Shown piece by piece: positions 32,071 through 43,409 of a DNA stretch of 64,000 nucleotides. Each line of letters begins with the position of its first letter. Within the stretch, counting starts at the first letter, position 1. The stretch is from Atriophallophorus winterbourni (lineage: Eukaryota > Platyhelminthes > Trematoda > Plagiorchiida > Microphallidae). The stretch spans positions 62,001 to 126,000 of the forward strand of contig JACCGJ010013839.1 in assembly GCA_013407085.1 (NCBI GenBank). The letters run 5' to 3'. The notes beneath the pieces were generated by a model, which saw nothing but the letters and a program-made list of their open reading frames with translations, had not been told where the DNA came from and ran no database searches. Both the position numbers and the translations under genes were made by a program.

Positions 32071-32744
32071 CATGTTCAAGACGATAATAGCTTAGGTTAC
32101 CTTTGTTGTTTAGTTTCACCGCCAGGTAAAGGCATTTTGTACGCACGCACATTTGCGACAATCGATTTCCGTTTTAGTCAGAGATCATAGTTTCAATGGG
32201 GCAAAAAATATGTTGATCGATTCGCTTGCCGAGTTTTCTACTATGGAAGATGCCAACAACCGTAATGGAACAATTAGAGATGGTTTAAAAGGTCTCAATA
32301 TAGATGGTGCAGTTAATTGTCCGAGAACATAGGTCTTGTTAGTGTTCAGTGAGATTGTATCTCTGGAAAATAGTCTCACGCATAAGCTGGCATGTACGTT
32401 TGGCTCGCTTAGCTTGGACAACTAGCCCTTATTGCGTGTAGTTAAACAGCTTTTATATGGAATTAAGCGTATACACGTGTAACCTGAATGGAACATCAAA
32501 CACGAGCTTCGTAAAATGCAACCCGAACAGAAGAGCTGTAGTTGATCAATCTCGCATCACATATTCTGTTTGACGCATCAAGGAGAAAAAGGACTGCTTG
32601 CATAGCCAGCATTACGCGCACCCTATGATTGATTTCGTGCTCATCCGCGTAAAGGTGACGACGTTTAGACGAGAGAATTTTAACGCCGTGAATACGGATG
32701 AAGTGAGCGCGTGGCCAGAATCATCATTACCACCACCCTGAAGC
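32071..32744. other. No recognised feature
   Basis: A 78-codon minus-strand stretch (32421-32185) has no family resemblance that I can see. Nothing else noted. Confidence 0.3.
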
Positions 32745-33290
32745 ACGGGTCAGGAGCTAGACAGCGACTCTGCACAGATGGGCAATCGTGCAGCGTTTCT
32801 GTGCTGTGCGGCTAAGATCGTGCTAAATTGATTGGCCATGGGTAGTGAGCTGCATGCCGAAACACGCTGGAGTCTCACTACCATTTCCTGCTCTAGGCCT
32901 GGGCAACCTGACAGTATATTAGGCCACGTGCAGTCTTTGACTGTGCGGCACTTTGCCTGGATCAGGCTTGTGCTTTCATACCATACAATACCATGAAGCA
33001 CAGATCAGGAGCTAGACTGACTCAGCACGGATGTGCAATCGTGCAGTATTTTTGTACTGTGCAACAAACATCGTGCTAAATTGATTGGCTACCGGTAGTG
33101 AGCTGCATGCTGAAACACGCTGGAATCTCATGAAACTACCAGTTGTTTATCCTTTATATTTCTTTTGCCATATCTGTCTAGACCTGGACAACCTGACAGT
33201 ATCTCAGCCCACGTGCAGTCTCTGACTGTGCGGCACTTTGCCTGGATCAGGCTTGTGCTTTCACACCATACCATATAGACAGTGACTAGA
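32745..33290 (+). repeat. R1 SINE-like repeat, two copies in tandem
   Basis: Copies at 32745-32990 and 32993-33290. Each has AGGAGCTAGAC, GTGCTAAATTGATTGGC, GGTAGTGAGCTGCATGC, then CCTGACAGTAT and CTTTGCCTGGATCAGGCTTG, ending in CATACC. The second half resembles the region below the 3' end of LINE-B (57955-58340). The first copy contains the palindrome GGTAGTGAG/CTCACTACC. Confidence 0.7.
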
Positions 33291-33387
33291 ATCTATGCAC
33301 GTGATCCACAACGAGCGAGGGTACTTAATTCATCTCCTCAATCGTCGCATATAACGACGTGGTCAACTTGCGTACATAACTGATATA

Positions 33388-33612
33388 TGTATGAAAGCAT
33401 AAACTAGATACAGGCCGCACAGTCAGACAGCACGTGGGCTAAAATAATGTCAGATTGCCCAATAGAAATAAAAATGATAGAGAGACTGCAGCATGTTTCC
33501 ACACGCAGCTCACTGGTATGGTATGGAAGCACAGGCCTGATCCAGGCAAAGTGCCGCACAGTCAGAGACTGTCAGGTTGACCAGGCCTAATAAATAGCCC
33601 GTGCAGAGCGGA
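33388..33612 (-). repeat. R1 SINE-like repeat, two partial reverse copies
   Basis: GCAGCTCACTGGTATGG and GATCCAGGCAAAGTGCCGCA are the reverse complements of R1 head and tail blocks; the second is joined to a rearranged tail. Confidence 0.6.
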
Positions 33613-33799
33613 GAGAATTCATCGTCCTCTGCATGCTGGGTGTCGAGCTCGAATACATAACAAAGTTATGAATAAGAAATATATAGGTGACCATATTACG
33701 TATTGATATCCTCAGCTAAAACATTATCTTAACTCCTGGCACAGCACAGAAGCCTACTTATTTAACTGAAGATATCTTCACTATCAACGGTGGTGCAGT

Positions 33800-34080
33800 T
33801 ATTTTGGCATAGGCAGCTACCAGGTTGTGCATTCGTGCAGTATTTATGTGCTGTGCGGCTTAAACCGTGCTCAATTGATTGGCCAGAAGTAGTGAGCTGC
33901 ATGCTAAAACAGGGCGGAGTCTCACTACCATTTTCCTGTTCTTTTTTCTTCCTCATATCTGCCTAGGCCTGGGTAACCTGACAGTATCTTAGCCCACGTG
34001 CAGTCTGTGACTGTGCGGCACTTTACCTGGATCGGGCTAGTACTCTAATACATACATACATACATATACATACCAGGAAT
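33800..34080 (+). repeat. R1 SINE-like repeat
   Basis: Full-length copy: GTGCTCAATTGATTGGCC, AGTAGTGAGCTGCATGC, CTCACTACC, and a tail of CATA units at 34050-34080, which looks like the SINE 3' microsatellite. Confidence 0.7.
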
Positions 34081-34344
34081 CAATAGCGCTTACTCGCAGT
34101 TCGCCATATTCTGCTGATAAACATCGCTAATCTGCGGGAGCATATCATGGTAATGATAGGAACAAAGTCTAACAGTGAAGTTACTGTACGAGAGCTCAAG
34201 ACCATACCATAACATAAAAAATAAAAATGTTTGGGGCAACCAGTTTAATTACCGTTTGTGGATTATACAATCTGGTCATAAACGAGCAGCAAATGTCAAT
34301 AAACAACAAATCAGGGCATAGTGCAAGAACAGTTTGAGGACCTG

Positions 34345-34750
34345 ATTGTCAAAGGGCTGGTACATTCATGGCCCCGATGAATCCACAGTACGCGGTTTTA
34401 GGTCCATGATATGTTAAGCTTTTAATTGTATCAGATCGGTCGATTATGACACCAGATTCTGAAAAATAAAGCTTACAGAATAGAGATTGAACTAGTAATA
34501 CCAGTAGCTTGTTTTCGCTTACACGCATAGCTGTATGTGACATGGAAGGAAACCCGAGTGATCGTTTACGACAGCTGATGTACTATGGAGTTCGTTTCAA
34601 CTGCCATGGTAGTATGCAGCCTGCAATAATGCCAGATCGCCCAGACCTACGCAAAACAATGAGGTCTCACAACTATAAGCATCGCCAAAAGAACCTTATC
34701 CACAAAATAGCATGGCAGCAACCTTCCAGGTAGAGACGGATACCACATAT
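34345..34750 (-). repeat. RTE LINE 5' end fragment
   Basis: Minus strand from about 34740 matches the 5' UTR and start of the RTE LINE (42440-42020): GGGCGATCTGGCA near 34640 and the GAMNV block at the end of the small open frame at 34543-34349. Only the 5' end is present. Confidence 0.55.
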
Positions 34751-35095
34751 TTGCGATTGTTTGAAATTTTCTAGCAACGGCGTTAAATACTGCTTGGTCC
34801 TGAGCACAATGAATGTGAAAGAGCAATAAACGAAGGCAAATAAGGTGGAATGACGAGTGGTGCTGGGGACGCTGTTTTGTACCAAAATTCCCAAGACACT
34901 TCAAACGAAGCCGACTCATCCTCCAGGAGGAGATAGTCGCACAAAAGTAAAATAAAGTAATGACGGAAACAACGACGACAATCTAGGAATAGTTTTGGGG
35001 ACGGTACTATCACCAGGAACAAGAATAACCGCCAGTAGAGTTAGATAGTAAATTCTCAAACTGACTTTAGTTAATTCCGTATCGGTGTAGTTAGC
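34751..35095. other. No feature seen
   Basis: Overlapping minus-strand open stretches here continue from the RTE 5' UTR and show no conserved domain. Confidence 0.3.
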
Positions 35096-35210
35096 TCACA
35101 TGACATACCAAAGGCAAAGCCTATACGTGACCAAAAATACTGTGAGGTTACCCAGGTCTAGACAGATATAAAAAATAATAGAAAAGGTTCTTGGACATGA
35201 AAACATTTCC
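35096..35210 (-). repeat. R1 tail, degenerate reverse copy
   Basis: CAAAGGCAAAGCC, GTGAGGTTACCCAGGTCTAG and ACAGATAT follow the reversed R1 tail order. Confidence 0.5.
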
Positions 35211-35984
35211 GGTGGCACACGCACTCCAATATGCATCCTGAAGGCGCAACGGCACCGCTGTTTGATCAATTATTATGCGATTTTCTTTGTAAAGTGTGAA
35301 TATTGAAAGATATTAAATGCAGTTGAGAAGAACAGACTGGCAGTTTCGATTCAATTATCGCATTTCCGTTGTGTCATTACTATCATTGCGATCTCTGTTG
35401 TTCTTGTTGATGAGTAGTTTAGTAATTGACCAAAATGCTCAACCAACACAGCTATTATATCACCTAGTTTACAGATTAGAATCATTCCATCATGGAAAAT
35501 ACTTAACCTTCCGAAAAGATGCAATTTTTACCAAAACAGCTGAGCCTCACAAACTAATTTTCTAACAGCTCTTCTGAGGACGCCGTACTTAATAGCACCA
35601 CTAAGTTCAATATTTTATTACGGCGTCAGATGCATAAAAGCTAAATGGTGACATGCACTGGATCTAAATGGAAAGCAGTGTGGTTCGCGATTTCAGGACC
35701 GTTTAGCGGGCTAGGTTTGTGTTTACCCTGCATCATTATTCAATACTTGTGGCATTTGAAAACATTCGAGATACAGCTGCCTACATTATCCCAGGCATCG
35801 CTTATTTTAAAATAAAGCTGAACGGCACTGAAACGTTTTCAGTCAAGTTTTGAAGCGGTGCACATCGTGTTTCAGTCAGACTAACAAATCATAAACCGGA
35901 ATATCGTTATCATTGCGTACGAATATGACAGGGTTGAATCGTAACTGAGCAAGTGTGCAAACGTGAAATATTACTGCAATCGAT
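35211..35984. other. No recognised gene
   Basis: An 82-codon plus-strand stretch (35317-35565) includes a Leu/Ser-rich hydrophobic segment but has no further support. Otherwise nothing recognised. Confidence 0.3.
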
Positions 35985-36250
35985 TGGAATATGTTTGGGA
36001 CCGACCGTGTATTCGTAATGCAAAGGAATTTCTGTGCAATCGGTTAGAGTAGTTTTTGGGTAACGTTTCACTTCTGACACAGAAGCTTCGTCAGACCAAG
36101 GGTGATAGTCAGGACAGGGAACATGATTAAGTAGGAGTCAACCCACCACCACTTATTTGACCTTACAGCTAAACAGCCTATAGTACACCTACAGTGTGTC
36201 ACGTCTCGTGGGAATGACCAGGATCAGTGGTCCATTTTCCTCAGTGTTTA
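35985..36250 (-). repeat. R3 repeat copy 4 with intact hammerhead-like core
   Basis: Minus strand: CCCTGTCCTGACTATCACCC, TTGGTCTGACGAAGCTTCTG, CAGAAGTGAAACGTTACCC. Reverse partner of copy 5 at 36494. Confidence 0.7.
36054..36101 (-). ncRNA. Hammerhead-like motif (R3 family)
   Basis: CTGACGA (36094-36088), a bulged stem II (CTTCTG-TGT-CAGAAG), GAAAC (36069-36065), then GTTACCCAA, which can pair with the upstream TTGG as stem I. Stem III would be only one or two pairs and the cleavage triplet is unclear, so the assignment is tentative. Confidence 0.45.
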
Positions 36251-36493
36251 TCCAAAACAATCTGAAACAAGTGAACACGGCCAAGGTCAGTTGACACAGT
36301 TGCCCACATACGTAAAAGTACATAACTAACGGGGCTAAGGTTATTTTTGAAGAAAAACAAAAAATTAATTAATTAGTATGTATAAGGTGAATAAAAACTC
36401 TTTACTTTCGCATCAGTGCCGAGCGCCAGATTGTGGAGATTTCTGCCCCAACCACCTTATTGACCGCCAGTCGACCTGCCTTGGCAATTTCGC

Positions 36494-36616
36494 TACTTAA
36501 TCATGTTCCCTGTCCTGACTATCACCCTTGGTCTGACGAAGCTTCTGTGTCAGAAGTGAAACATTACCCAAAAACTACTCTAACCGATTGCACACAAATT
36601 CCTTTGCATTATGAAA
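36494..36616 (+). repeat. R3 repeat copy 5
   Basis: Plus-strand copy with CTGACGA at 36533-36539, the same stem II, and GAAAC at 36558-36562 followed by ATTACCC. It forms an inverted pair with copy 4, about 250 bp away. Confidence 0.7.
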
Positions 36617-36714
36617 TATTTCTGTTCTGTACAAATAATACTTCATCAAAATGATTTGCCAATATTGCTAAGAATAAACTAGTCTGGCCCATGTACAGCG
36701 ACGATTTTTCTCTG

Positions 36715-37330
36715 TTTACGCCGTACGTTGTTGGCCTTGTTCGGTCGATGCCGACCATAGATGAACATCACAAGCGCATGATTTTTTCATGTTCCACAGC
36801 TTTTCGACTTACTAAACAGTCTGATTCTCGAAAAACAATCTCTTCCGCAGCAATAGGCAGTATACGGTCGATCGGCGTCAGTTGCACGCCGGGGACATGA
36901 TCTGCGTTCAGCAGCCAAGAAGTGTATCTGCTCCTCCCCAGCTTGGAGACGACGCTTTGAACAAAGCCTCTGGTGTGAGCGGTCAAGAGCAAGTTCTTCC
37001 AGACTCTCGGAGTCAATGACAAGAGCTTTCATATCTCCTTTGCAAACGTCTTTGTACCGCAACTGCTGTCTGCCCAATGGTCGACTTCCTTATTTCAACT
37101 CACCATAGAGTAGATCATTCGGAATACGACCATTTTACATTCCGTATACGTGGCCTGGCAACCGCAGTCGGCGCTGTTGTAGTAGGATGAACCTGCTATG
37201 TAGACCAGCTTTAACGCTGTTTACTTTGAGAGAATCTATACTTCATCCGCACGCTTCGCTTGTTTAACATTGAGTGCATCATTTGCGAACTCGCCTTTTC
37301 CATCGTATACTGACGGCTAACTGCTTCATA
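36715..37330 (-). pseudogene. RTE-2 LINE: RT C-terminus with zinc-finger tail
   Basis: Minus strand from about 37200 shows RRLRLPGHVYGM, then LGRQQLRYKDVCKGDMKAL, a basic linker, and finally a C2H2-like tail with CCGRDCFSRIRLFS. This is the usual ending of a group of RTE-like LINEs: GHV-RM, GR-QLR-KDVCK-D-KA, and a terminal zinc finger for nucleic-acid binding. Earlier RT is missing and frames change near 37090. The scraps at 3718 and 4799 come from the same family. Confidence 0.7.
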
Positions 37331-37424
37331 TTTTACCATGCTCGAAAGTCTGTATTAAATCACAATCCTGATCCATACGAAGTGGCCGCAAGTCAAAAAC
37401 TGCAAATGGGCCATGATGGTAAGT

Positions 37425-37615
37425 AAGTAAGCACAAGCCTGATCCAGGCAAAGTGCCGCACAGTCAGAGAATGCCCGTGGGTCAAAATATCGTCAGGTTG
37501 CCCAAGCCCAGACCGATATGAGAAATGGAAAAACCAGAAATAGCAACGAGACTCCGAAGTTTTTGCATTCAGCTCACTACCAGCGGTAAATCAATTTAAT
37601 ACAATGTTACCTACA
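37425..37615 (-). repeat. R1 SINE-like repeat, reverse copy
   Basis: GATCCAGGCAAAGTGCCGCA, then GTCAGGTTGCCCAAGCCCAG, then CAGCTCACTACC mark the reversed R1 order. Confidence 0.65.
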
Positions 37616-37744
37616 TACCACAGAAGTACTGCAGGATTACACATCCAAAACTGTACGCACAACACGTATCTGTATGGACCTCTGAATTTTGAACAAATTT
37701 AACCAAAATACGTGCAACTTGACGATCAGTGAATTCTATACTAC

Positions 37745-37885
37745 ATTTCTATAAACCTTAACACAGTTGGTCTCTGTCCACGAGTCTCATCATTATCTTT
37801 CATTTGAGCAAACAAACAGTCCGTTTGTGCGGAATTTTGTCTGGTTCCAGCCTCGTGATTTCATACATAATTCATATTTGAACTA
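37745..37885 (+). repeat. R1 tail, degenerate
   Basis: TGTGCGGAATTTTGTCTGG, CCTCGTGATTTCATACATA keep the order of the R1 tail with many changes. Confidence 0.4.
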
Positions 37886-38088
37886 TTCGAAGTGACACGG
37901 AAAAATCGTAGGCAAGTGAATGACAGCCAACGGTTGACGTTCTTCTGTTTTTCCAGGCCTAGGAAAATCGTTGCGTTATACATTTTCGAAAGTGTTTAAA
38001 CCTAATCTCTCACCATGTCAAATTGAAAACGGGTACCAAAAATAATGGTAAATGCGAAAAATTTCGACTTTATTCAGTGCGTATAGAC

Positions 38089-38505
38089 CAGGGGTGCGCA
38101 ACCTGCGGCCGCATGCGGCCGTGAGAGGTATGATATGCGGCCGTTAGTAACTTACTTTTGCATTGAGAACTTGAAGAAGAAATTGGAGCAGAGAAAAAAC
38201 GTTTCAGACATTTTTAAATAGAACGACTGCATCCTAGTCTAGTCATCTACATATAATGGGAATTAAGTATATTAAAGAAATAAAAGAATCATTACAGTCA
38301 CTTTACATGGAAACAAGTAAATGTATAGTTATTGCTTCACCCGCTGGATTCATGTGATTTCATTGTTAGGAAATACAATTTAATGTAAAATCGAGTGTTA
38401 CCACACTTGCAGACTTTTTAGAATCAGGACGAAATATGTGCGGCCGTAGTCTCTGTGGAAAGAAAGGGGTTGTGGCCTGTTGGATAGAAAGTTTGCGCAC
38501 CCCTG
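38089..38505. mobile_element. hAT-type MITE, 417 bp
   Basis: CAGGGGTGCGCAA at the left end (38089) and its reverse complement at the right end (to 38505) form 13-bp terminal inverted repeats of hAT type. GTATAGAC flanks both sides (38081-38088 and 38506-38513) as a perfect 8-bp target duplication, the hAT hallmark. No transposase is encoded; the open stretch at its right end is not a gene. Confidence 0.85.
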
Positions 38506-39183
38506 GTATAGACATATCACCACATAAGTTGGTGCTGATGAAACCTCAGGTGATCACCTGCTCAAAAGGATTAAAGACAAGACACAAAATAATGTTCTCG
38601 TATGTATTTTACGATCAGCGCCAATCAATTTAAAGTGGTATCACCCTAACAGCATAAAATATCGCAGCATTGTTGTGGCAGAATTACAGTAAATCTAAAT
38701 GTTTTATATCGCGTCGCCAGGCTCGAAGTGATCCCTATGTGCATTAAAAATGCAAACCGATTTTCAGTGATTCCCATCATCATCATCAAAGACAGCATTA
38801 CACCGGTAGCGCGTACCGAATGCTTAACTGCCACACAACCATGAAAAAGTAAAAGCCTAAAAGATGGGGAAGGGTGGGACTTAAATAGCTACGGAATCTA
38901 TAGAAGAGTAAGCACAAACAAACTGGGTAGAGGTGCCTACACCTCGAATGGAACATGCATTCAAAAAAGTTTCGTGAACGAGTAGAGCGACATCAGCATG
39001 GCAGCTTCTTTACGGCTTTCACTGTCATGCATCATAAACAGCTTTTCTCGTCACTCTGCTTAACAACATACAAGATTAAGCAAACACTCCAAGAAGATGC
39101 TTAGTGCAAGACCGCCATTGAACACGGTTTCGGGACATATCCTGAAGCGTAACTAACCATTGCGATATATGATCGCGGGAACA

Positions 39184-39840
39184 CTAGCCTGGAAGACGCG
39201 CTGCGCCTACTTTGGAAAGGTTACTAGTAAGAATTTTTAGCTGCCTATGCCATGTGACGGTTTGGCCACCCCGAGATTTACGCCAATCAGGATGTGGCGT
39301 CACAAAAAGAATCTGTTTCGGAAGTCGGTGGTCCGGCATCCGTAAAACGTGACCCAACCAGTGTAACCTATGTAGGTTGTTTTGCTTCTCTATATCAACA
39401 TTACTACCGAGCAACTTAATTCGGAAAGCATCGGTGCGTATGCGATTGTAACAGCTAACCCCTAGAATGTTGCGGAGACATCGGTTTTCAAATATTTGAA
39501 GACACTGAATGTGTTCTTTACGTAGGGTCCAGGTTTCGCACCCATACAGTAACACAGCCCGCACTGTCGCTTTATAGACTCTACCCTTGAGTAGCAGAGA
39601 CAGTCCTTTCTGACGCCAGAGGTGACCTAGGTTGCGGAATGCTACGGTCGCTTTAGAAATGCGTGCCGAGACCTCGTTATCTAACGATGCAGAATTATTG
39701 ATACAACTACCGAGATACGTAAAGCGATCGACAATTTCAAGCGCCTGATTGTCAAGTAATAAAGTGCTGTTTGATAAGTCGATGTCTTGCAGCAGAACAC
39801 GGCACTTAGAGGGTGCAAAACGCATTCCAAATGCGGACAC
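39184..39840 (-). pseudogene. RTE-1 RT thumb and C-terminal domain
   Basis: 218 open codons: SAFGMRFAPSKCRVLL, then the FTYLGS block, VLLYGCETWTL, and LHRLHWLGHVLRMPDHRLPK, the classical C-terminal series of RTE and related LINEs. It is separated from the palm by a frame change between 39858 and 39840. Ends at a stop at 39184; the 3' UTR follows. Confidence 0.8.
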
Positions 39841-39857
39841 AATACTAGATAGCTTGT

Positions 39858-40895
39858 TCAGTATCGCATGTGCATCTGTGTACGAATCGAAGAGCAGACT
39901 ATATCATCAGCATAGTCCAAGTCGAGAAGCTTGCAGCCTGGCATTATGTGAACTCCGAAGGCTGGGGCACCGTTGCTGCATAATTCCATGATAGCATCAA
40001 TTACGAAATTGAACAAAAACGGCGAAATCGGACATCCTTGTCGGACGTTACTAGCAGTGTGGAATTTGGAAGAGAGTTCCTTGTAAACCTTAACGCATCC
40101 GGATGTATGTGCATAAAGTGCACGTAGTATGTTGACATACTTTTGTGGAACGCTTTTGCACAGCAAGGTGTTAAACAGGACATTTCGATCGACTGAATCA
40201 AATGCTCCTTTGAAGTCTAAAAAGATGGCTATTGTCGGCTGTCGATAGGTGTGCCGCAGTTCTAAGATCCATCGAAGAGTGAAAATGTGGTCGACACAGC
40301 CTCTGCCAGGTCGGAAGCCAGCTTGCTGCTCTCGGATCTGTGATTCCCTATGCGAGGTTAATCTTCGAAGGCATATGGACGCTAATAATCTCGTAATGAT
40401 GGGAGTGAGATTTATCCCACAGTGATTGGAGCATGAGCTTCGCACACCTTTTTTAAATATAGGTATGATAACCGATTCGCCCCAACTCGGAGGGACGGAT
40501 TCTGACAACCACACTTCACGGAGGAGATTGCCTAATGTGCTGATTAGGACTTGGCCAACTTCTTTGAACAAAACAGGCGGTATGTCATCGGGGCCAGCGG
40601 CTTTGAATCGTTTTATGGATTCGATACACGCTTTAATTTCTAAATCATTAGGGGGATCTACGCTAACAGGCCAAGGATCACACTGCCTCAGGTGAGGGAA
40701 TGGTTCTGTTGCAGGCGACCAGCTGAACTGTTCTTCAAAATGTTCGGCCCAGCGTGAGAGGCGGCGATTCTTATTAGTGATAAGAGTACCGTGTATTTCA
40801 GCGATAGTCTCACTCACTCCTTTTTTCGTAGGCCCGGTCGATCGAATAAGTTGGAAGAGTTTTCGCACGTTACCCGCATTATTTGCTATTTCCAT
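39858..40895 (-). pseudogene. RTE-1 reverse transcriptase palm
   Basis: 345 open codons containing FKAAGPDDIPPVLFKEVG, GIILTP-like text (CGINLTPIITRLLASI), QAGFRPGRGCVDHIF, FLDFKGAFDSVDR, VRQGCPISPFLFNFVID and LDYADDIVCSS with the YADD catalytic box at 39903-39914. These are the ordered RT motifs. The frame shifts just after YADD, so no complete enzyme is made. It normally reverse transcribes the element RNA at the cut target site. Confidence 0.85.
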
Positions 40896-40905
40896 TTCTT
40901 CGACC

Positions 40906-42330
40906 TTATTTAGCCACCACTTTTCTGTCTAGTCTTAAGCTCCGTTTAAGTTCATTCCTCACGCGTCTACGCTCTGTATTGTGCCCAGGACCGTGTGGTA
41001 TTTGGCATCGCTGGTGAAGAATTTCTATAGAGCGTTGTAAAATCCAGTGGGACTTTTGGGTTGATTGTGTAGTCTCACAGGCTGTTGTTGCGGCGGCTCG
41101 AATAATCCCAGCTAGTTTGTCCCACCTTTCGTCGGCAGTTGCACACGGAGCAAAGGGGAGTGAGTTACTCAAGGTGGCCCTATAAATGTCTTGAACTGCA
41201 GGCAGAGAGAATTTTCGACCACAATGCGTTTTCCAATCAAAGGCTTCGTACCGGAGAACTTTAACGAGAACCTGCATCGCACAAGAGCATGATCTGAATC
41301 TATGTAGGTATTCCAAAAGGAGCGGCAGTCCTCAATGCAACCTCTCCAGCGAGTACTTATGGCGATATGGTCGATTTGGGCCGAAGGTTGGCTTCCATCC
41401 GGCGAGCGCCATGTGGCACATTGACATCTTTTATGGCGAAAGGAGGTGCTGCTAATGAATAATCGAGATTGTGCACAGAATTGTATAAACCGTTCACCGT
41501 TATCTGTGCACTGGCCTTCAAGACCAAACATGCCACCTAATTGTGATTCAGATGTATCTAAGCGACCCAGTCTGGCATTCATATCTCCCGCTAAAACAAC
41601 AATATCTGAGAATTTTGCACGTCGCAAAAGAGCATAAAGATAGTCGTAGAAGGCGTTCTTCTCGTCAACGGAATTGGTGTTCGTCGGAGCGTAAGTTGCT
41701 ACAAAAAACAAGCATCTCTGATTAGAAGATTTTGAGTATGGTCTAATATTAGTGGCTAGTCTAACTGCGCACATCCTGCTATTCCAAGGAATCCAATCGA
41801 TTAGACAGGATTCGGCACGCGAATTCAGCACTATACCAACACCCGCCTGTCCTGAAATGGCAGCTACAGAATCACCAGAGCAGCGCAAAAAGTAACGAGT
41901 TAAAAGGTTTGGGCAGTAAGTTCAGTAATTATAGACGGATCATATAAGCGCGTTTCTGATAAACAGCAAACATCCATAGATAGACTATCTAAGGTAAGAG
42001 CCAATGCAGCTTGCTGGCCTGTGTCTGAGAGTTCTGACATTCATGGCTCCAATGTGAGCAGAGGTCCGTGGTTTCAGAAAGTGATCTGTAAATTCGCGAA
42101 CAGGAAATGTTCCAACATGTTCAGAGCGGTCTTTTCTAAAGCTGGGATTGACAGACGGAGTTGATAAGAGTGGATGGAGGAGGGTAAGGATCAGAAACAG
42201 CTTGAAGTGTAGGGCCAGCAGTAGCTTGTTTTCGCTTACCCGCCCTGCTGTATGCAGAAGGTAAGGCGACCCTGTTTATCGTGCGCGACGGCCGATGCAC
42301 TTTGGAATTGGGTTTCGTAGTAATAGTCAT
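40906..42330 (-). pseudogene. RTE-1 start and AP endonuclease, broken
   Basis: 41888-41169 encodes most of an AP endonuclease: FFVATYAPTN, VVLAGDMNARLG, and YIDSDHALVRC with the SDH motif. The preceding part (CCLSET-type motif near 41970 and the N-terminal GAMNVRT) is in other frames with stops, up to an ATG at 42330. 41316-40906 is the linker to RT. The endonuclease nicks the target DNA. Confidence 0.75.
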
Positions 42331-42505
42331 GGTTGTATGCGGGCTGAGATACTGCCAGGTCGCCTATGCGTAGACAGGAGAACAATTAGGGTTCTCAACC
42401 AAAGCCTTTGGCTAAAAAGCCTGACCCACAAGGCAGCGGGTTAGGTTGAGACGGTGTTCGTCTGACCTCTATCCATTGACCTTCCTGGTATGAGTGGCTC
42501 TGAAG

Positions 42506-42520
42506 GTGCTCGAAGAGCAC
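42506..42520 (-). repeat. 6-bp perfect hairpin in the RTE-1 5' UTR
   Basis: GTGCTC-GAA-GAGCAC. Part of the LINE leader; a structural RNA role is possible but not shown. Confidence 0.5.
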
Positions 42521-42610
42521 AACCCAGCATAGCTCAATGGGTCATAGAGGTACACAAACCACCGCACCACGTTAAGGTCCAGTCTCAGCGCGATTCCCAC
42601 TGTGAGTCGA

Positions 42611-43352
42611 GGTACACTACATCAATATCTATATATCGGAAGGACAGCGTTAATCTCTGGTTAACTACAACGGGAATCCTGAGATTTCCCTGATTTCAAC
42701 AGCTTTAGAACATAAAGGCTGGCAAACAATGCCAGTTATTGTTTGCTATGTATAAATTTAGACAGATCAAATCGAAAAAACTGAAACGGGCAGAATGGTC
42801 ACAGGTACGGGATCAAACGAATTCGGCTTATAGATTGGTGCTTTCATTGAGTCAATATGATGAATCAACAACGGGAGTCAGGAATAAAGAAAGCACCGAT
42901 GAGCTATCTTTTCTCGCATGTGCCAGCAACTTAGCTCATTAGCAGTCTGACTGTATGGTAATGTTTAAAGCAATTTTTCGGATTTCATATGCACGCATTA
43001 ATACTAAAGCTACATTGTGAAAATACAACCAGAATACGAACTACTAACATCAGCAGTAGTGCAAGGTTAGCTCCAGGTTAAACTGAGATATGAAGTGGTG
43101 TAAATCGATGAGCAATTTAAGCAAAGAACAAAGAATAGTCAACGGTATACAAACCTGGTCATCAAAAGGCAGTTTAGGACGAACACCGCTTACAATTTTA
43201 TTAAAAAATAATATCGATGGTATATGACTTGACACGGATATTGCAACAACGATTATCTAACAGGTAAACGATTCACCAAAGCAGTATACGGCGTGGAATC
43301 AAGAGCCACCCTGTCATCTTTGAAGTATGGATGAGATAAATTGAAAAATGGC
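42611..43352. other. No feature seen
   Basis: No protein motif or shared repeat recognised; small open stretches on both strands have no support. Confidence 0.35.
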
Positions 43353-43409
43353 CGTTTATTTGAATTAAACAGATACAAAAGGCCATTGGGATGGCAATCT
43401 TAGGAAAAG

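Larger units (their letters stand above)
38640..42610 (-). mobile_element. RTE-1: nearly full-length RTE/SR2-like LINE, inactive
   Basis: From 42610 down: 5' UTR, endonuclease, RT, C-terminal domain, and a 3' UTR ending near 38640 after CATCATCATCATC at about 38777. At least four frame breaks make it inactive. Pieces of the same family occur at 31.8-32.1 kb and 34.3-34.7 kb. Confidence 0.75.

Noticed and set aside
32849..32891. R1 hairpin as a hammerhead ribozyme
   Set aside because: CGAAAC is present but CTGANGA is not found at the right place in any R1 copy.
38523..38560. CTGATGAAACC near 38536 as a hammerhead
   Set aside because: No GAAAC partner or stem II follows.
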